A stretch of DNA of 64,000 bases from an uncultured Candidatus Actinomarina sp. Lineage in GTDB: Bacteria; Actinomycetota; Acidimicrobiia; Actinomarinales; Actinomarinaceae. The notes beneath the pieces were generated by a model, which ran no database searches, was not told the DNA's origin, and saw nothing but the letters and a program-made list of their open reading frames with translations. Shown in pieces: positions 1 through 9,392 of the stretch. The stretch spans positions 62,001 through 126,000 of the forward strand of contig CACNFT010000004.1 in NCBI GenBank assembly GCA_902619825.1. Reading direction: 5' to 3'. The position numbers and the translations under genes were made by a program. Numbering within the stretch: the stretch's first letter is position 1; each line of letters opens with the position of its first letter.

Positions 1-363
1 TTGAAAACTCAATTAAAAAAATTTAGTTGGCTTAATGTCATTAGAATCTCTGCGCTTACTACTAAGGGTCTTAATAAATTTTCAAAAACTTTGAATGAAG
101 TAAATACTCAATTAAATAATAGAATTAATACATCTGATTTAAATTTATATTTTAGAGAATTGTGGGTTGCAAAACCTCCTCATCCTTTTAGAGGAAAAAG
201 AGCAAAATTAAAGTATGTAACCCAATATGACATATCTCCTCCTTCATTTTCATTTAATTTGAGTTCTAGAATACCTAAAAATTATTATTCCTTTATTGAA
301 AATAAATTAAGAGAAGAATTTGGATTTAAGAATGTTTCATTAAAGATTAAATATAAGACCTGA
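1..363 (+). CDS. der: C-terminal part of GTPase Der/EngA (KH-like domain), truncated by window edge
   Basis: Translation ...INTSDLNLYFRELWVAKPPHPFRGKRAKLKYVTQYDISPPSFSF... fits the EngA C-terminal KH-like domain; the ORF is open at base 1. Confidence 0.8.
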   Translation: MKTQLKKFSWLNVIRISALTTKGLNKFSKTLNEVNTQLNNRINTSDLNLYFRELWVAKPPHPFRGKRAKLKYVTQYDISPPSFSFNLSSRIPKNYYSFIENKLREEFGFKNVSLKIKYKT

Positions 364-506
364 TATGGAAAATTTCGGATTTAAATTTGGTGTTTTTTTA
401 TTTGGTTTTTACCTCGTGGTTAGAATTTATCAGGTTGTAGTTAACATTTTTGTTAACCTTTAGTGCTAAATTATCAAATGAATGTATAAATTATTATTTA
501 TATATC

Positions 507-534
507 TTGATATCGTCATTAACACACCTAATAT
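507..534 (+). promoter_or_regulatory. Putative sigma70-type promoter for the ABC transporter operon
   Basis: TTGATA (507-512), 16 bp spacer, TAATAT (529-534), upstream of the lipoprotein gene. Confidence 0.4.
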
Positions 535-540
535 AAGTAC

Positions 541-565
541 ATCCACTTTTTAAGTGGATTTTTTG
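541..565 (+). terminator. Stem-loop plus T-run in the 5' leader of the SBP gene (attenuator or 5' stabilising hairpin)
   Basis: ATCCACTT-TTT-AAGTGGAT followed by TTTTT, about 20 bp before the start codon at 585. Confidence 0.5.
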
Positions 566-584
566 TATACAAAAAGGAGAAAAA

Positions 585-2579
585 TTGAGTATAAAAACTA
601 ACTCCAGAAGTTGGCGATTTTTAATGCTTTTTGTCGTATTTGCAATGGTTGTTGTTGCTTGTGGAGATACAAGTGATGACGCTGCTGATGACGTTGTTGA
701 AGAATCATCTGATACAACTGCTGCACCAGCCACAACTACTGCACCTGCACAAGAAGAGTCATCTTCTGCACCAGATGGTGTATTTAAGTTAGCTATATTT
801 CAAGATCCTGCAACACAGAATCTCTTCAAATGGTATGACACAGATACAGATGCTTACTCTCTATATCAGATGACTGGCCAATCTGTTTCATTGTTTGGAA
901 TTTCATATCCAAACTATACACTCATACCATCAATGGCAACTGAGCTAGTTGAAACATCAACCGACAATGGTGATGGTACATTCAGCTATACAGTTCCTAT
1001 TGTTGAAGGATACGAGTGGAGTGACGGAAACCCAATAACAGCTCAAGACTGGGTATTTACATATAACACTGCAAAAGGACTTCCATTGTTAGGTCAATGG
1101 GCTGCAGTGTGGCCTTCAAATTGTGAGGTCGAATGTGTAACCAATGTTGAAGCAATTGATGACTATACAGTTAAAATTTCATTTAACTATGATCCGGGAT
1201 TGACCGGATGGCAATATGGTGCAGCTGTTGCACCAGCTTTATCAAAAGCTTACTGGGAACAATTCGCAACTTCCAGAGAGGATCTACTAGCAGTTTCTGG
1301 TGCTGAAGCACCTGTTGCTAGCGCTTTTGTGTATGACAAGATTGAACAAGGTGCATTTTATACCTGGACATATGATTCAGATACAATGTATTTCGGTGGA
1401 GAGACAACAAACTATGCTAATGGTGGTGTAGCAATATCCCAAGATAACGGGGTTGCACCAGCTGTTTCAGGTGAGTTTGGTGATCTTTCTGGAGAATCTT
1501 TCACATATGCAAATGGACCATTTGTTGGACAAGTAGAATTCTCTATTTATAACGATCAAGATTCAGCTTATCTTGCGTTTGAAAATGGAGATGTTGACTT
1601 CGTTCTTAACCCAAGCGGTGTTAAGAGAGCAACTTATGAGAAGCTTTCCAGAATTCCTGGAACAGAAGTTATTTCTAACTTCTCAAATGGTATGAGATAT
1701 ATGGCGTTTAACACCAGAGTTTTCCCTGGTAGTAATAAAGCTTATAGACAAGCTGTAGGTTGTATTGTCGATAAAAATTATGTTATCAACAATGTTCTAC
1801 AAGGAGTCGCAATCAATATGGATGGACAGATGCCAGCCGCACTTACATCATGGGTTGCACCAGTTACTGGTGTGCTCAATGATTGTGCCGGCCTCTCAGC
1901 ACAAGAAAAATGGGAGAAATCCATTCAGATACTACAAGATGCTGGCTGGCAAGCAACTGACTGGGGTTCACACCCAGGTGGTGCTGAAAGAGCTATAGCT
2001 CCAACCGGACTTAAAGGTCCTAATGGAGAAGCTATGCCAGAAAACATGTTGTTATATGCTCCAGGACCAGGATTCGATCCAATTAGATCAACATTCTCAC
2101 TATTCGTTGCAGACTATATGCAACAATTAGGTGTTGATATAGTTGCTCGACCAACTGGTTTCGGGGTTATTGTTGACAAAGTGTTTACTGCAGCAACTTG
2201 TAAAGATTGGCACGTTTACATGCTTGGTTGGGGATTATCTGCATTTCCAGATCACCCAACTAACTTCTTTGATGGAGCAAACGATACATGCGTAAATGAA
2301 GGATTTAACACAACTGGATATAACGGTCCAGATGGATATAAGAACCCTGAATTTGCTGAATTAGTATCACAATTCAAAGGAGCTAAGAGCGTTAGCGAAG
2401 CACAAGCATTAAGTAAGAAGATGGAAGCTATATTATTTGATGATATGCCTTATTTAGTATTGGTTACAACACCAATTCTTGAGGTATATAAAGAAAATAT
2501 TGAATTTCCATTCACTAATATGCTTGATGGATTACAACAATTAAGCGGTAATCCTGGCAACGTTAAAGTTAGTGACTAA
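585..2579 (+). CDS. ABC transporter substrate-binding lipoprotein (peptide/nickel family 5 SBP)
   Basis: SD AAGGAG before TTG; signal peptide with lipobox (VVVAC|G); 664 aa SBP_bac_5-like; followed by two permeases and two ATPases. Confidence 0.9.
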   Translation: MSIKTNSRSWRFLMLFVVFAMVVVACGDTSDDAADDVVEESSDTTAAPATTTAPAQEESSSAPDGVFKLAIFQDPATQNLFKWYDTDTDAYSLYQMTGQSVSLFGISYPNYTLIPSMATELVETSTDNGDGTFSYTVPIVEGYEWSDGNPITAQDWVFTYNTAKGLPLLGQWAAVWPSNCEVECVTNVEAIDDYTVKISFNYDPGLTGWQYGAAVAPALSKAYWEQFATSREDLLAVSGAEAPVASAFVYDKIEQGAFYTWTYDSDTMYFGGETTNYANGGVAISQDNGVAPAVSGEFGDLSGESFTYANGPFVGQVEFSIYNDQDSAYLAFENGDVDFVLNPSGVKRATYEKLSRIPGTEVISNFSNGMRYMAFNTRVFPGSNKAYRQAVGCIVDKNYVINNVLQGVAINMDGQMPAALTSWVAPVTGVLNDCAGLSAQEKWEKSIQILQDAGWQATDWGSHPGGAERAIAPTGLKGPNGEAMPENMLLYAPGPGFDPIRSTFSLFVADYMQQLGVDIVARPTGFGVIVDKVFTAATCKDWHVYMLGWGLSAFPDHPTNFFDGANDTCVNEGFNTTGYNGPDGYKNPEFAELVSQFKGAKSVSEAQALSKKMEAILFDDMPYLVLVTTPILEVYKENIEFPFTNMLDGLQQLSGNPGNVKVSD

Positions 2580-2589
2580 AATTATTATT

Positions 2590-2620
2590 AAATCGGAACG
2601 GGCTTTGCTCGTTCCGATTT
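2590..2620 (+). terminator. Intercistronic stem-loop between SBP and permease genes
   Basis: 11-bp perfect stem AAATCGGAACG / CGTTCCGATTT, loop GGCTTTGCT. Confidence 0.6.
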
Positions 2621-2652
2621 ATAATTACTAAAATATTTTTTAATGGGGGCGA

Positions 2653-3825
2653 ATGTTACGTTATATAATCAACCGTTTCTTTCAAATGGTTGTAGTGTTT
2701 TTTCTATTTTTAATAATTTCATATTTACTTTTTGATGCTATTCCTGGTAATGCATTTCAAAATTTACTATTAAATCCATCTTTACCCCCTTATGCATATG
2801 AAGAAACAATTGCATTATATGGATTAGATCAACCGCTATCAGTACGTCTTCAAAAATACATCGTGAATTTTTTCAAAGGAGATCTTGGTTATTCATATAT
2901 TCAATTTCCAAAGACAGCAATAGAGTTAATAGGTGAGAGACTTCCAAGAACATTAATGTTATTTTCAGTTGTAAATATATTGGCTTTTTATACTGGTTTT
3001 TTCGTTGGTAAAGTTTTAGCTTGGAGGAGAGGATCTAAAAGTGAGACTTGGATAACAATTACATCAGTTTTCTCCTACACAGTATTTTATCCATGGTTCG
3101 CATTATTAATGCTTTGGTTCTTTGGTTTAAAAATGGGATGGGTTCCAATCGGTAAGTTTTTAACTCCTAACAAATGGTATGATTCACCTTTTGATAGTGA
3201 TGAAGTGTTTTTAGAGATGATAAAATATATGGTTATTTTTTCATTAATTTATTTTGTAATTTCAATACTCACAAAAGAAATAGAATCATTAACTCAAAGA
3301 AGAAATATAAGATTAGGTTCTTTTTTTGGGTTAATTGTTATTTCTAATTTTTACTGGAATACAGGTGTTTTATCCGATATGAGATTTTATGCAGGTGACA
3401 TCGCATATCATACAATATTGCCTGTTCTAACAGTTACTGTAGTTGCTTTTGCCGGCACTGCTTTATTAACAAGAACTACAATGATGGAAGTTTTAAAAGA
3501 TGATTATATTCTAACTGCTCGTGCTAAAGGTTTAAGTCAGAAAAGAATACGTGACAGACATGCTGCAAGAACTGCATTGCTTCCTGTTGTTACTTCATTT
3601 ATTTTCACGATTGTTACTATCATTGACGGTTCTGTTTTAACGGAAACTATTTTTTCATGGCCAGGAATGGGTCAATTAATTTTAGACAGTGTACTTAGAG
3701 AAGACATACCTGTTGCTATGGCAACATTTTCATTTATTGGAGTCTTTGCTTTGATTGCTCATTTTCTGGCAGATGTATCTTATGCTTTCTTAGATCCAAG
3801 AATAAGAATTAAATCACAAGGGTAA
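2653..3825 (+). CDS. ABC transporter permease (DppB/OppB-like)
   Basis: N-term LRYIINRFFQMVVVFFLFLIISYLLFDAIPGNAF; C-term ARAKGLSQKRIRDRHAARTALLPV EAA-type motif. Confidence 0.9.
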   Translation: MLRYIINRFFQMVVVFFLFLIISYLLFDAIPGNAFQNLLLNPSLPPYAYEETIALYGLDQPLSVRLQKYIVNFFKGDLGYSYIQFPKTAIELIGERLPRTLMLFSVVNILAFYTGFFVGKVLAWRRGSKSETWITITSVFSYTVFYPWFALLMLWFFGLKMGWVPIGKFLTPNKWYDSPFDSDEVFLEMIKYMVIFSLIYFVISILTKEIESLTQRRNIRLGSFFGLIVISNFYWNTGVLSDMRFYAGDIAYHTILPVLTVTVVAFAGTALLTRTTMMEVLKDDYILTARAKGLSQKRIRDRHAARTALLPVVTSFIFTIVTIIDGSVLTETIFSWPGMGQLILDSVLREDIPVAMATFSFIGVFALIAHFLADVSYAFLDPRIRIKSQG

Positions 3826-3827
3826 TT

Positions 3828-4907
3828 ATGAATGAAATAAACGAAAAATCTGAATTAAGAAAAATAAGGATCCAATCAATTAAAAGAAACTTTAATTTGT
3901 TTAAACAAAGCAAAATTGGAATCTTAGGTCTTGTGATCGTGTTTATATTTGGATTCCTTGCATTACTCCAACCTTTTTTATTCATGACAAATATTTGGGA
4001 TGAAGCAACTTATCATCCTGTAGTTGGTTATGACTCCCAGAAGATATTAGCAACTGTTGTATCATGTAAAGATATAGAATATCCTACACCAGAATATAAA
4101 ACGCCTAGTGATTGTCCAGCAGCTGATGAAGTAAATATAGTTGCTGTTGCACCATATAATCCTGGTATAAAAGAAGGTGATGTAATTGAACAATTTATTC
4201 AACCTGCTCCTCCGTCAAGTAAACACATTCTTGGCACAGATTCTCTAGGTAGAGATGTATTCTCACAACTTATGGAAGGAAGTCAAGTCGCATTCGTACT
4301 TGGTTTATTGAGTGCAATAGTTGGAGTAGGTATTTCAACATTACTTGGAACTATTGCTGCGTATTTTGGCGGTACCGTTGATGCTTATCTAATGAGACAA
4401 TCAGATCTTGTTCTGATGCTGCCTACATTACCATTATTATTTATTATTTCTGCATTCGCTGAATTAAAAGTATGGCACTTAGCATTAGTTTTGGGTATTT
4501 TTGGAGGACTTGGAGGCAGCGTTATAACCATTAAATCACAAGCGTTACAAGTTAAAGTTAAACCATTTGTTGATTCAGCACGAATAACAGGCGGTTCAAG
4601 AATGAAAATTTTAACTTCTCATATACTTCCAAATGTAGCACCGTTAGCACTACTTTATATGGTATTTAGTGTTACAGGTGCAATAGCGTCAGAATCTATT
4701 TTATCTTTTTTAGGGCTTCTAAATATTGATATGAGTTGGGGATTAATGATATCTGTTGCACAAGCTGATGGATACATTAATCAAGGAATGGAATATTGGT
4801 GGCTTGTAATACCAGCTGGTTTGGCCGTTACTCTTTTGGCTGGTGGGTTTTATCTTGTTGGTAGGGGGTTGGACGATGTTTTCAATCCAAGGCTTAGAAG
4901 AAGATAA
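3828..4907 (+). CDS. ABC transporter permease (DppC/OppC-like)
   Basis: HILGTDSLGRDVFSQLMEGSQVAFVLG and SARITGGSRMKILTSHILPNV motifs. Confidence 0.9.
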   Translation: MNEINEKSELRKIRIQSIKRNFNLFKQSKIGILGLVIVFIFGFLALLQPFLFMTNIWDEATYHPVVGYDSQKILATVVSCKDIEYPTPEYKTPSDCPAADEVNIVAVAPYNPGIKEGDVIEQFIQPAPPSSKHILGTDSLGRDVFSQLMEGSQVAFVLGLLSAIVGVGISTLLGTIAAYFGGTVDAYLMRQSDLVLMLPTLPLLFIISAFAELKVWHLALVLGIFGGLGGSVITIKSQALQVKVKPFVDSARITGGSRMKILTSHILPNVAPLALLYMVFSVTGAIASESILSFLGLLNIDMSWGLMISVAQADGYINQGMEYWWLVIPAGLAVTLLAGGFYLVGRGLDDVFNPRLRRR

Positions 4908-4908
4908 T

Positions 4909-5877
4909 ATGAGTGTAGTTTTAGACGTAAAGAATCTCTCTATGCATTATGAGACATTAGCTGGAAACGTTTCTGCAGTTAAAGATATTTCATTCAGCAT
5001 TAATAGTGGTGAATCATTCGGACTTGTCGGTGAATCTGGATGTGGAAAAACCTCAGTTGCCATGACTTTATTACAATTACAACCTGAAAATTCGGTTATA
5101 ACTGAAGGGAGTATAAAGCTGGAAGGAAAAGAATTAGTTGGTTTATCTGAAGATGAGCTTAGAAAAGTTAGATGGGACAGTATTAGTATTGTTTTTCAAG
5201 GAGCAATGAATGCTTGGAACCCAGTTATCAAAATTGGTGAACAGATTAGAGAAGCTTTAAGAGAACATTATCCCGATAATTCTAAACAAACAAATATACA
5301 AAAAATTCAAGAATTATTCAAAATGGTGGGACTTGATGATACAGTTGCTGATAGATATCCGCATGAACTTTCTGGAGGAATGAAGCAACGAGCAGTAATA
5401 GCATTAGCACTTTCTTGTGATCCAAAAATAATTATTGCTGATGAACCTACTACTGCGTTGGATGTTGTTATTCAGGATCAAATTCTTAATGAAATTAAGA
5501 AAGTACAAGAATTACTTGGTTTAAGTTTAATTTATATATCTCATGATATTGCTGTTATCGCTGAAATGACCGATAAAATTGCGGTAATGTATGCAGGATC
5601 AATAGTAGAAATGGGACCAACTAAAAAGATTTTCGAAAATCCTGTTCATTCATACACTCGTGCTTTACTTGATTCAACACCATCAATAAGAGGTGAAAAG
5701 AAAAAGCTAAAATCACTAGACGGTGAGCCACCAAGTTTGATTAACAAAATCGATGGCTGCTCGTTCGCACCTAGGTGTCCTGATAAAGAAACTAGGTGCA
5801 ATCCAAATGAACATATGAGATTAGTAGAGATTGCAACCGATCATTTTGTTGATATTTGTAGTCAAGGTAAAGAATAG
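4909..5877 (+). CDS. ABC transporter ATP-binding protein (DppD/OppD-like)
   Basis: Walker A GESGCGKTS, signature LSGGMKQR, Walker B IIIADEPTTALD, C-terminal CSFAPRCPDKETRC. Start trimmed from 4843 to ATG 4909 (MSVVLDVKNLSMHY). Confidence 0.9.
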   Translation: MSVVLDVKNLSMHYETLAGNVSAVKDISFSINSGESFGLVGESGCGKTSVAMTLLQLQPENSVITEGSIKLEGKELVGLSEDELRKVRWDSISIVFQGAMNAWNPVIKIGEQIREALREHYPDNSKQTNIQKIQELFKMVGLDDTVADRYPHELSGGMKQRAVIALALSCDPKIIIADEPTTALDVVIQDQILNEIKKVQELLGLSLIYISHDIAVIAEMTDKIAVMYAGSIVEMGPTKKIFENPVHSYTRALLDSTPSIRGEKKKLKSLDGEPPSLINKIDGCSFAPRCPDKETRCNPNEHMRLVEIATDHFVDICSQGKE

Positions 5878-5879
5878 TT

Positions 5880-6839
5880 ATGAGTGATAATTTAATTGAA
5901 GTTAGAAATTTGGTAAAACATTTTGAAGTATCTAATAGTTTTTTTTCTGGTAAAAAAAATGTAGTAAAAGCTGTAGATGGAATCAGTTTCAATATCAAAC
6001 CTGGCGAATCTTTGGGGCTAGTTGGACAAAGTGGTTGTGGAAAAACAACTACTGCTAGATCACTTTGTCTCCTAGATCCAAAAACCTCTGGAAGTGTCAA
6101 TTTTTTTAATCCAGAAAAACAATTAATGGAATCAATAGATAACATTGATGATGATTCTTTAAAAATATTCAGACGTAATATTCAAATGATATTTCAAGAC
6201 CCTTATGAGTCCTTAAATCCAAGATGGACAATCAAGGACATTATTAAAGAACCTTTAGATATTCATAATATAGGTAATTTAGCTGAGAGAGAACATACTA
6301 TTGTAGAAATATTACGAACTGTCGGTTTAACTCCTCCCGAAAACTATTTAAATCGGTATCCACACGAAATATCTGGTGGTCAAAGACAAAGAGTGTCAAT
6401 AGCTAGAACTCTAGTAATGAAGCCTAAATTTGTAATTTGTGATGAGCCAACATCAATGCTGGACGTTTCTATCCGAATATCGATTATGGACTTAATGCTT
6501 AATTTAGCTAAAGAACTTGATGTCTCTTATTTATACATAACTCATGACCTTGCTGTTGCAAGATATATGTGTAATAGAATAGCGGTTATGTTTAATGGAA
6601 AAATTGTAGAAATAGCAGAAACAGAGGAATTACTTCAAAATCCTATCCACCCATATACTAAAAGATTAATTTCATCAATTCCTATTCCAGATCCTCAATT
6701 TGTTAGGGAAAGATACGAAATTAATTTTGAAGGATTAGATAAGATCGTTAGAGATAACCCTAACGAGCAAATGGTTGATATAGGTAATAATCATTTTGTT
6801 GCTACTCATGAGACTAAGGAATATTTGATTGAATCTTAA
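5880..6839 (+). CDS. ABC transporter ATP-binding protein (DppF/OppF-like)
   Basis: GQSGCGKTT, ISGGQRQR, FVICDEPTSMLD. Confidence 0.9.
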   Translation: MSDNLIEVRNLVKHFEVSNSFFSGKKNVVKAVDGISFNIKPGESLGLVGQSGCGKTTTARSLCLLDPKTSGSVNFFNPEKQLMESIDNIDDDSLKIFRRNIQMIFQDPYESLNPRWTIKDIIKEPLDIHNIGNLAEREHTIVEILRTVGLTPPENYLNRYPHEISGGQRQRVSIARTLVMKPKFVICDEPTSMLDVSIRISIMDLMLNLAKELDVSYLYITHDLAVARYMCNRIAVMFNGKIVEIAETEELLQNPIHPYTKRLISSIPIPDPQFVRERYEINFEGLDKIVRDNPNEQMVDIGNNHFVATHETKEYLIES

Positions 6840-7356
6840 AGATTTATTTCTTTTACCTAATCTAATCACAGTTGGAAGATTATTTGCTTCAATATATTTA
6901 TTCACTCAACACTTAATTTCAAACTTTTCAATATCAACTTTAGTGTTGATAATTGCTCTTATAGGAATCTCTGATTCCATTGATGGAATTGTCGCAAGGC
7001 GATTAAATCAAGTTAGTAAGCTTGGAACTATTTTAGATCCTGTATGCGATAGGATTGTCTTTTTATTATTGCTTTTTTGGTTGGCTGAAATATTCCCAGA
7101 TTGGTTTTTTTATGGAATATTAATTAGAGAAATATTAGTAATGATAGGGTCTCTGTACGTTTTAACAAAAACTAAAACAATTAAAGTTTCTAATATTGGA
7201 AAGATTGGTACAGTATTAATATTTTTCTCTATATGTTTTTTTGTTATAAATTCAGGAAATGAGCAATCAATCTTTTTACTTTTTGGTATATTTTCATTGA
7301 TTTTTTACTATTTTGTAGCGCTAGAATATTTTTATAAAATATTTATAAAAAAATGA
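6829..7356 (+). CDS. CDP-alcohol phosphatidyltransferase (PgsA-like)
   Basis: Motif SDSIDGIVARRLNQVSKLGTILDPVCDR matches DGx2ARx8Gx3Dx3D. Confidence 0.85.
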   Translation: MNLKDLFLLPNLITVGRLFASIYLFTQHLISNFSISTLVLIIALIGISDSIDGIVARRLNQVSKLGTILDPVCDRIVFLLLLFWLAEIFPDWFFYGILIREILVMIGSLYVLTKTKTIKVSNIGKIGTVLIFFSICFFVINSGNEQSIFLLFGIFSLIFYYFVALEYFYKIFIKK

Positions 7357-7703
7357 ATAATGACACTGTACCATTTGAAGACTCGATCTTCATAAACCAA
7401 GAAGCTAAATACATATTATCTTTATTAAATGATGAAACCAAATCTTCATCTTGGTTATTAACAAACGGTATACATAAGATTGGAAGACTTGAAACTAAAG
7501 AAATTATTCTTGATGACGTAACTGTGTCTAGAAACCATGCTTTTATAAGTGTTGACGATCAAACAGTCATAATAACTGATGAAAAATCAACTAATGGTAT
7601 ATTTGTAAATGGTGAATTGACAGATGAATCCGTTTTAACGTCAGGTTCTAGAATTCAAATAGGAAAATTTAATTTAATAATTACAAAAGTTGATAAGAAA
7701 TGA
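7353..7703 (+). CDS. FHA-domain protein, GarA/OdhI-like
   Basis: IGRLETKEIILDDVTVSRNHAFISVDDQTVIITDEKSTNGIFVNG FHA core; neighbourhood matches the Rv1827-Rv1830 order. Confidence 0.8.
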   Translation: MNNDTVPFEDSIFINQEAKYILSLLNDETKSSSWLLTNGIHKIGRLETKEIILDDVTVSRNHAFISVDDQTVIITDEKSTNGIFVNGELTDESVLTSGSRIQIGKFNLIITKVDKK

Positions 7704-8275
7704 ATATAGGAGATACTGTAAAGCTGATTAAAAAAGAGTATCCATCAATTACAATTTCACGTATCAGATTTTTAGAAAAAGAAGGTTTAATTAAACCAAA
7801 AAGATCAAAAGGTGGAACTAGGTTTTTTTCTGATAAAGATATAGTAAGAATTAAGAAAATCTTAGATCTACAAGAAAACCAATTTTACTCATTAAAAGCA
7901 ATAAAAAACAATCCTAAGTTGCTAACTGGCAATACATCTAATTCAAAAATTGTAATAAGAGAATATTCTCAACATGATGCATTAAAAAAGGCAGGCATGA
8001 GAGAAGAGGATTTTAACGAACTAATAGAGTATAAATACGAAGAAAATAAAGAAACCTATAGTCAACTTGACGTAGAAAGGTTTTCCTCCCTTGCATACCT
8101 TTTCTCACTAGGTCTTGGAGTTAAGAATTTATCAGTTATTAAATCAATGTCAGACAGGGGAGTTGGTTTTTTTGAGACATACTTTAATAATTCTGACAAT
8201 GATCCTGAAGAAATAAAAATTGCTATTCATAAATTTTCTGAAATCATTGGGAGTTACATATTAGAAGATTTATAG
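7700..8275 (+). CDS. MerR-family transcriptional regulator (FtsR-like by position)
   Basis: N-terminal MerR HTH TISRIRFLEKEGLIKPKRSKGGTRFFSDKDIVRIK. Confidence 0.8.
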   Translation: MNIGDTVKLIKKEYPSITISRIRFLEKEGLIKPKRSKGGTRFFSDKDIVRIKKILDLQENQFYSLKAIKNNPKLLTGNTSNSKIVIREYSQHDALKKAGMREEDFNELIEYKYEENKETYSQLDVERFSSLAYLFSLGLGVKNLSVIKSMSDRGVGFFETYFNNSDNDPEEIKIAIHKFSEIIGSYILEDL

Positions 8276-9339
8276 CTATCTATTTATTTTCAATTTTATT
8301 ATTTACAAACATTGCCTATGCAACGGAAGTTGATGAAGAATTATTGACAACCGAATTTTATTTATCATATGATCTAGATAATGAACAGTTGATGTACTTC
8401 AAAAATATTAACGCAACCATTGCACCAGCTTCACTTACTAAATTAATGACTTCATTGATTCTTATTGAAAATTACAATTTAAGTGATTACATAGAAATTT
8501 CTTTACCTTCTGACTACATTTACGAAGGAAAAGTAGCATATCTTAAGTCTGGACAAAAAATGACTGTAGAAAGCTTATTAGAATTTATACTTATATATTC
8601 AGCAAATGATGCATGTTTTGCTGTTGTCCAATTATTTAATGAAAACACTGATGATTTTCTAGCATTAATGAATAAACGAGCTAAGCAACTTGGAATGAAC
8701 AATACTAATTTTAAAAATCCTGATGGTTTAGATCAAGATGGTCACTATACAACTTTGAGTGATTTATTAATTCTTTCAAAAGAAGTCATAGACAATTATG
8801 AATTATTGTCGATAATAATGAGAAAAAGTTTCATATCAAATATTGAAGGTGAGGATAAAGTATATCTTAATACTAATAAGTTAATCGAACGTAACTTTTA
8901 CGGTTTAAAGACAGGTTGGACTAATGAGGCAGGATTGACATTTATTGGTTTAAATCAATCAAATGATAGAAATATTTTAACTATAGTAAATAGGTCTTTT
9001 GTAAATGAAAAAAAAGACAATCACTTTGTTGATACACAGAAACTATACTCAGCTTCAATTGATACATTCATAAACAATGTTGTTATTGATAATAATGTTG
9101 ATATATATAAAATACGAAATAACTTTGAGACATTAACATTTAAATCTACAGTTTCCTGGTTTGTGTTTGGTAACAAACTAGACATTTCTAATATTACACT
9201 AAATGAATTTAGTGAAACAAAATTTGATTATGTTGTAAATGATGATTTATATAATGTAAGAATTTCAGACTCTGTAAATTCAGTCAAATGGGATTTTAAT
9301 TTATCGAGCTTTTTTTCATTTTTTGCAAATAATAATTAG
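8260..9339 (+). CDS. D-alanyl-D-alanine carboxypeptidase (peptidase S11) with signal peptide; proposed AUU start
   Basis: Catalytic motifs SLTK, SAN and KTG (APASLTKLM / IYSANDA / LKTGWT). The track ORF starts at TTG 8344; the in-frame extension encodes IRRFIAIYLFSILLFTNIAYA with SD GGGAG 6 nt before ATT 8260. Confidence 0.75.
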   Translation: MRRFIAIYLFSILLFTNIAYATEVDEELLTTEFYLSYDLDNEQLMYFKNINATIAPASLTKLMTSLILIENYNLSDYIEISLPSDYIYEGKVAYLKSGQKMTVESLLEFILIYSANDACFAVVQLFNENTDDFLALMNKRAKQLGMNNTNFKNPDGLDQDGHYTTLSDLLILSKEVIDNYELLSIIMRKSFISNIEGEDKVYLNTNKLIERNFYGLKTGWTNEAGLTFIGLNQSNDRNILTIVNRSFVNEKKDNHFVDTQKLYSASIDTFINNVVIDNNVDIYKIRNNFETLTFKSTVSWFVFGNKLDISNITLNEFSETKFDYVVNDDLYNVRISDSVNSVKWDFNLSSFFSFFANNN

Positions 9340-9392
9340 TAAATTAAATATATTGTTAGAAAATTTTTTATGAATCTATCTATTCTTAAACT

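Noticed and set aside
440-457. GTTAACA-TTTT-TGTTAAC palindrome after der
   Set aside because: Short AT-rich palindrome with only a weak T-run; could be a terminator or operator, but not enough to call.
494-733. Antisense ORF over the SBP gene start
   Set aside because: Mirror of the low-complexity Asp/Thr/Ala linker; no support as a gene.
1765-1998. Alternative-frame ORF inside the SBP gene
   Set aside because: Fully inside a well-supported CDS.
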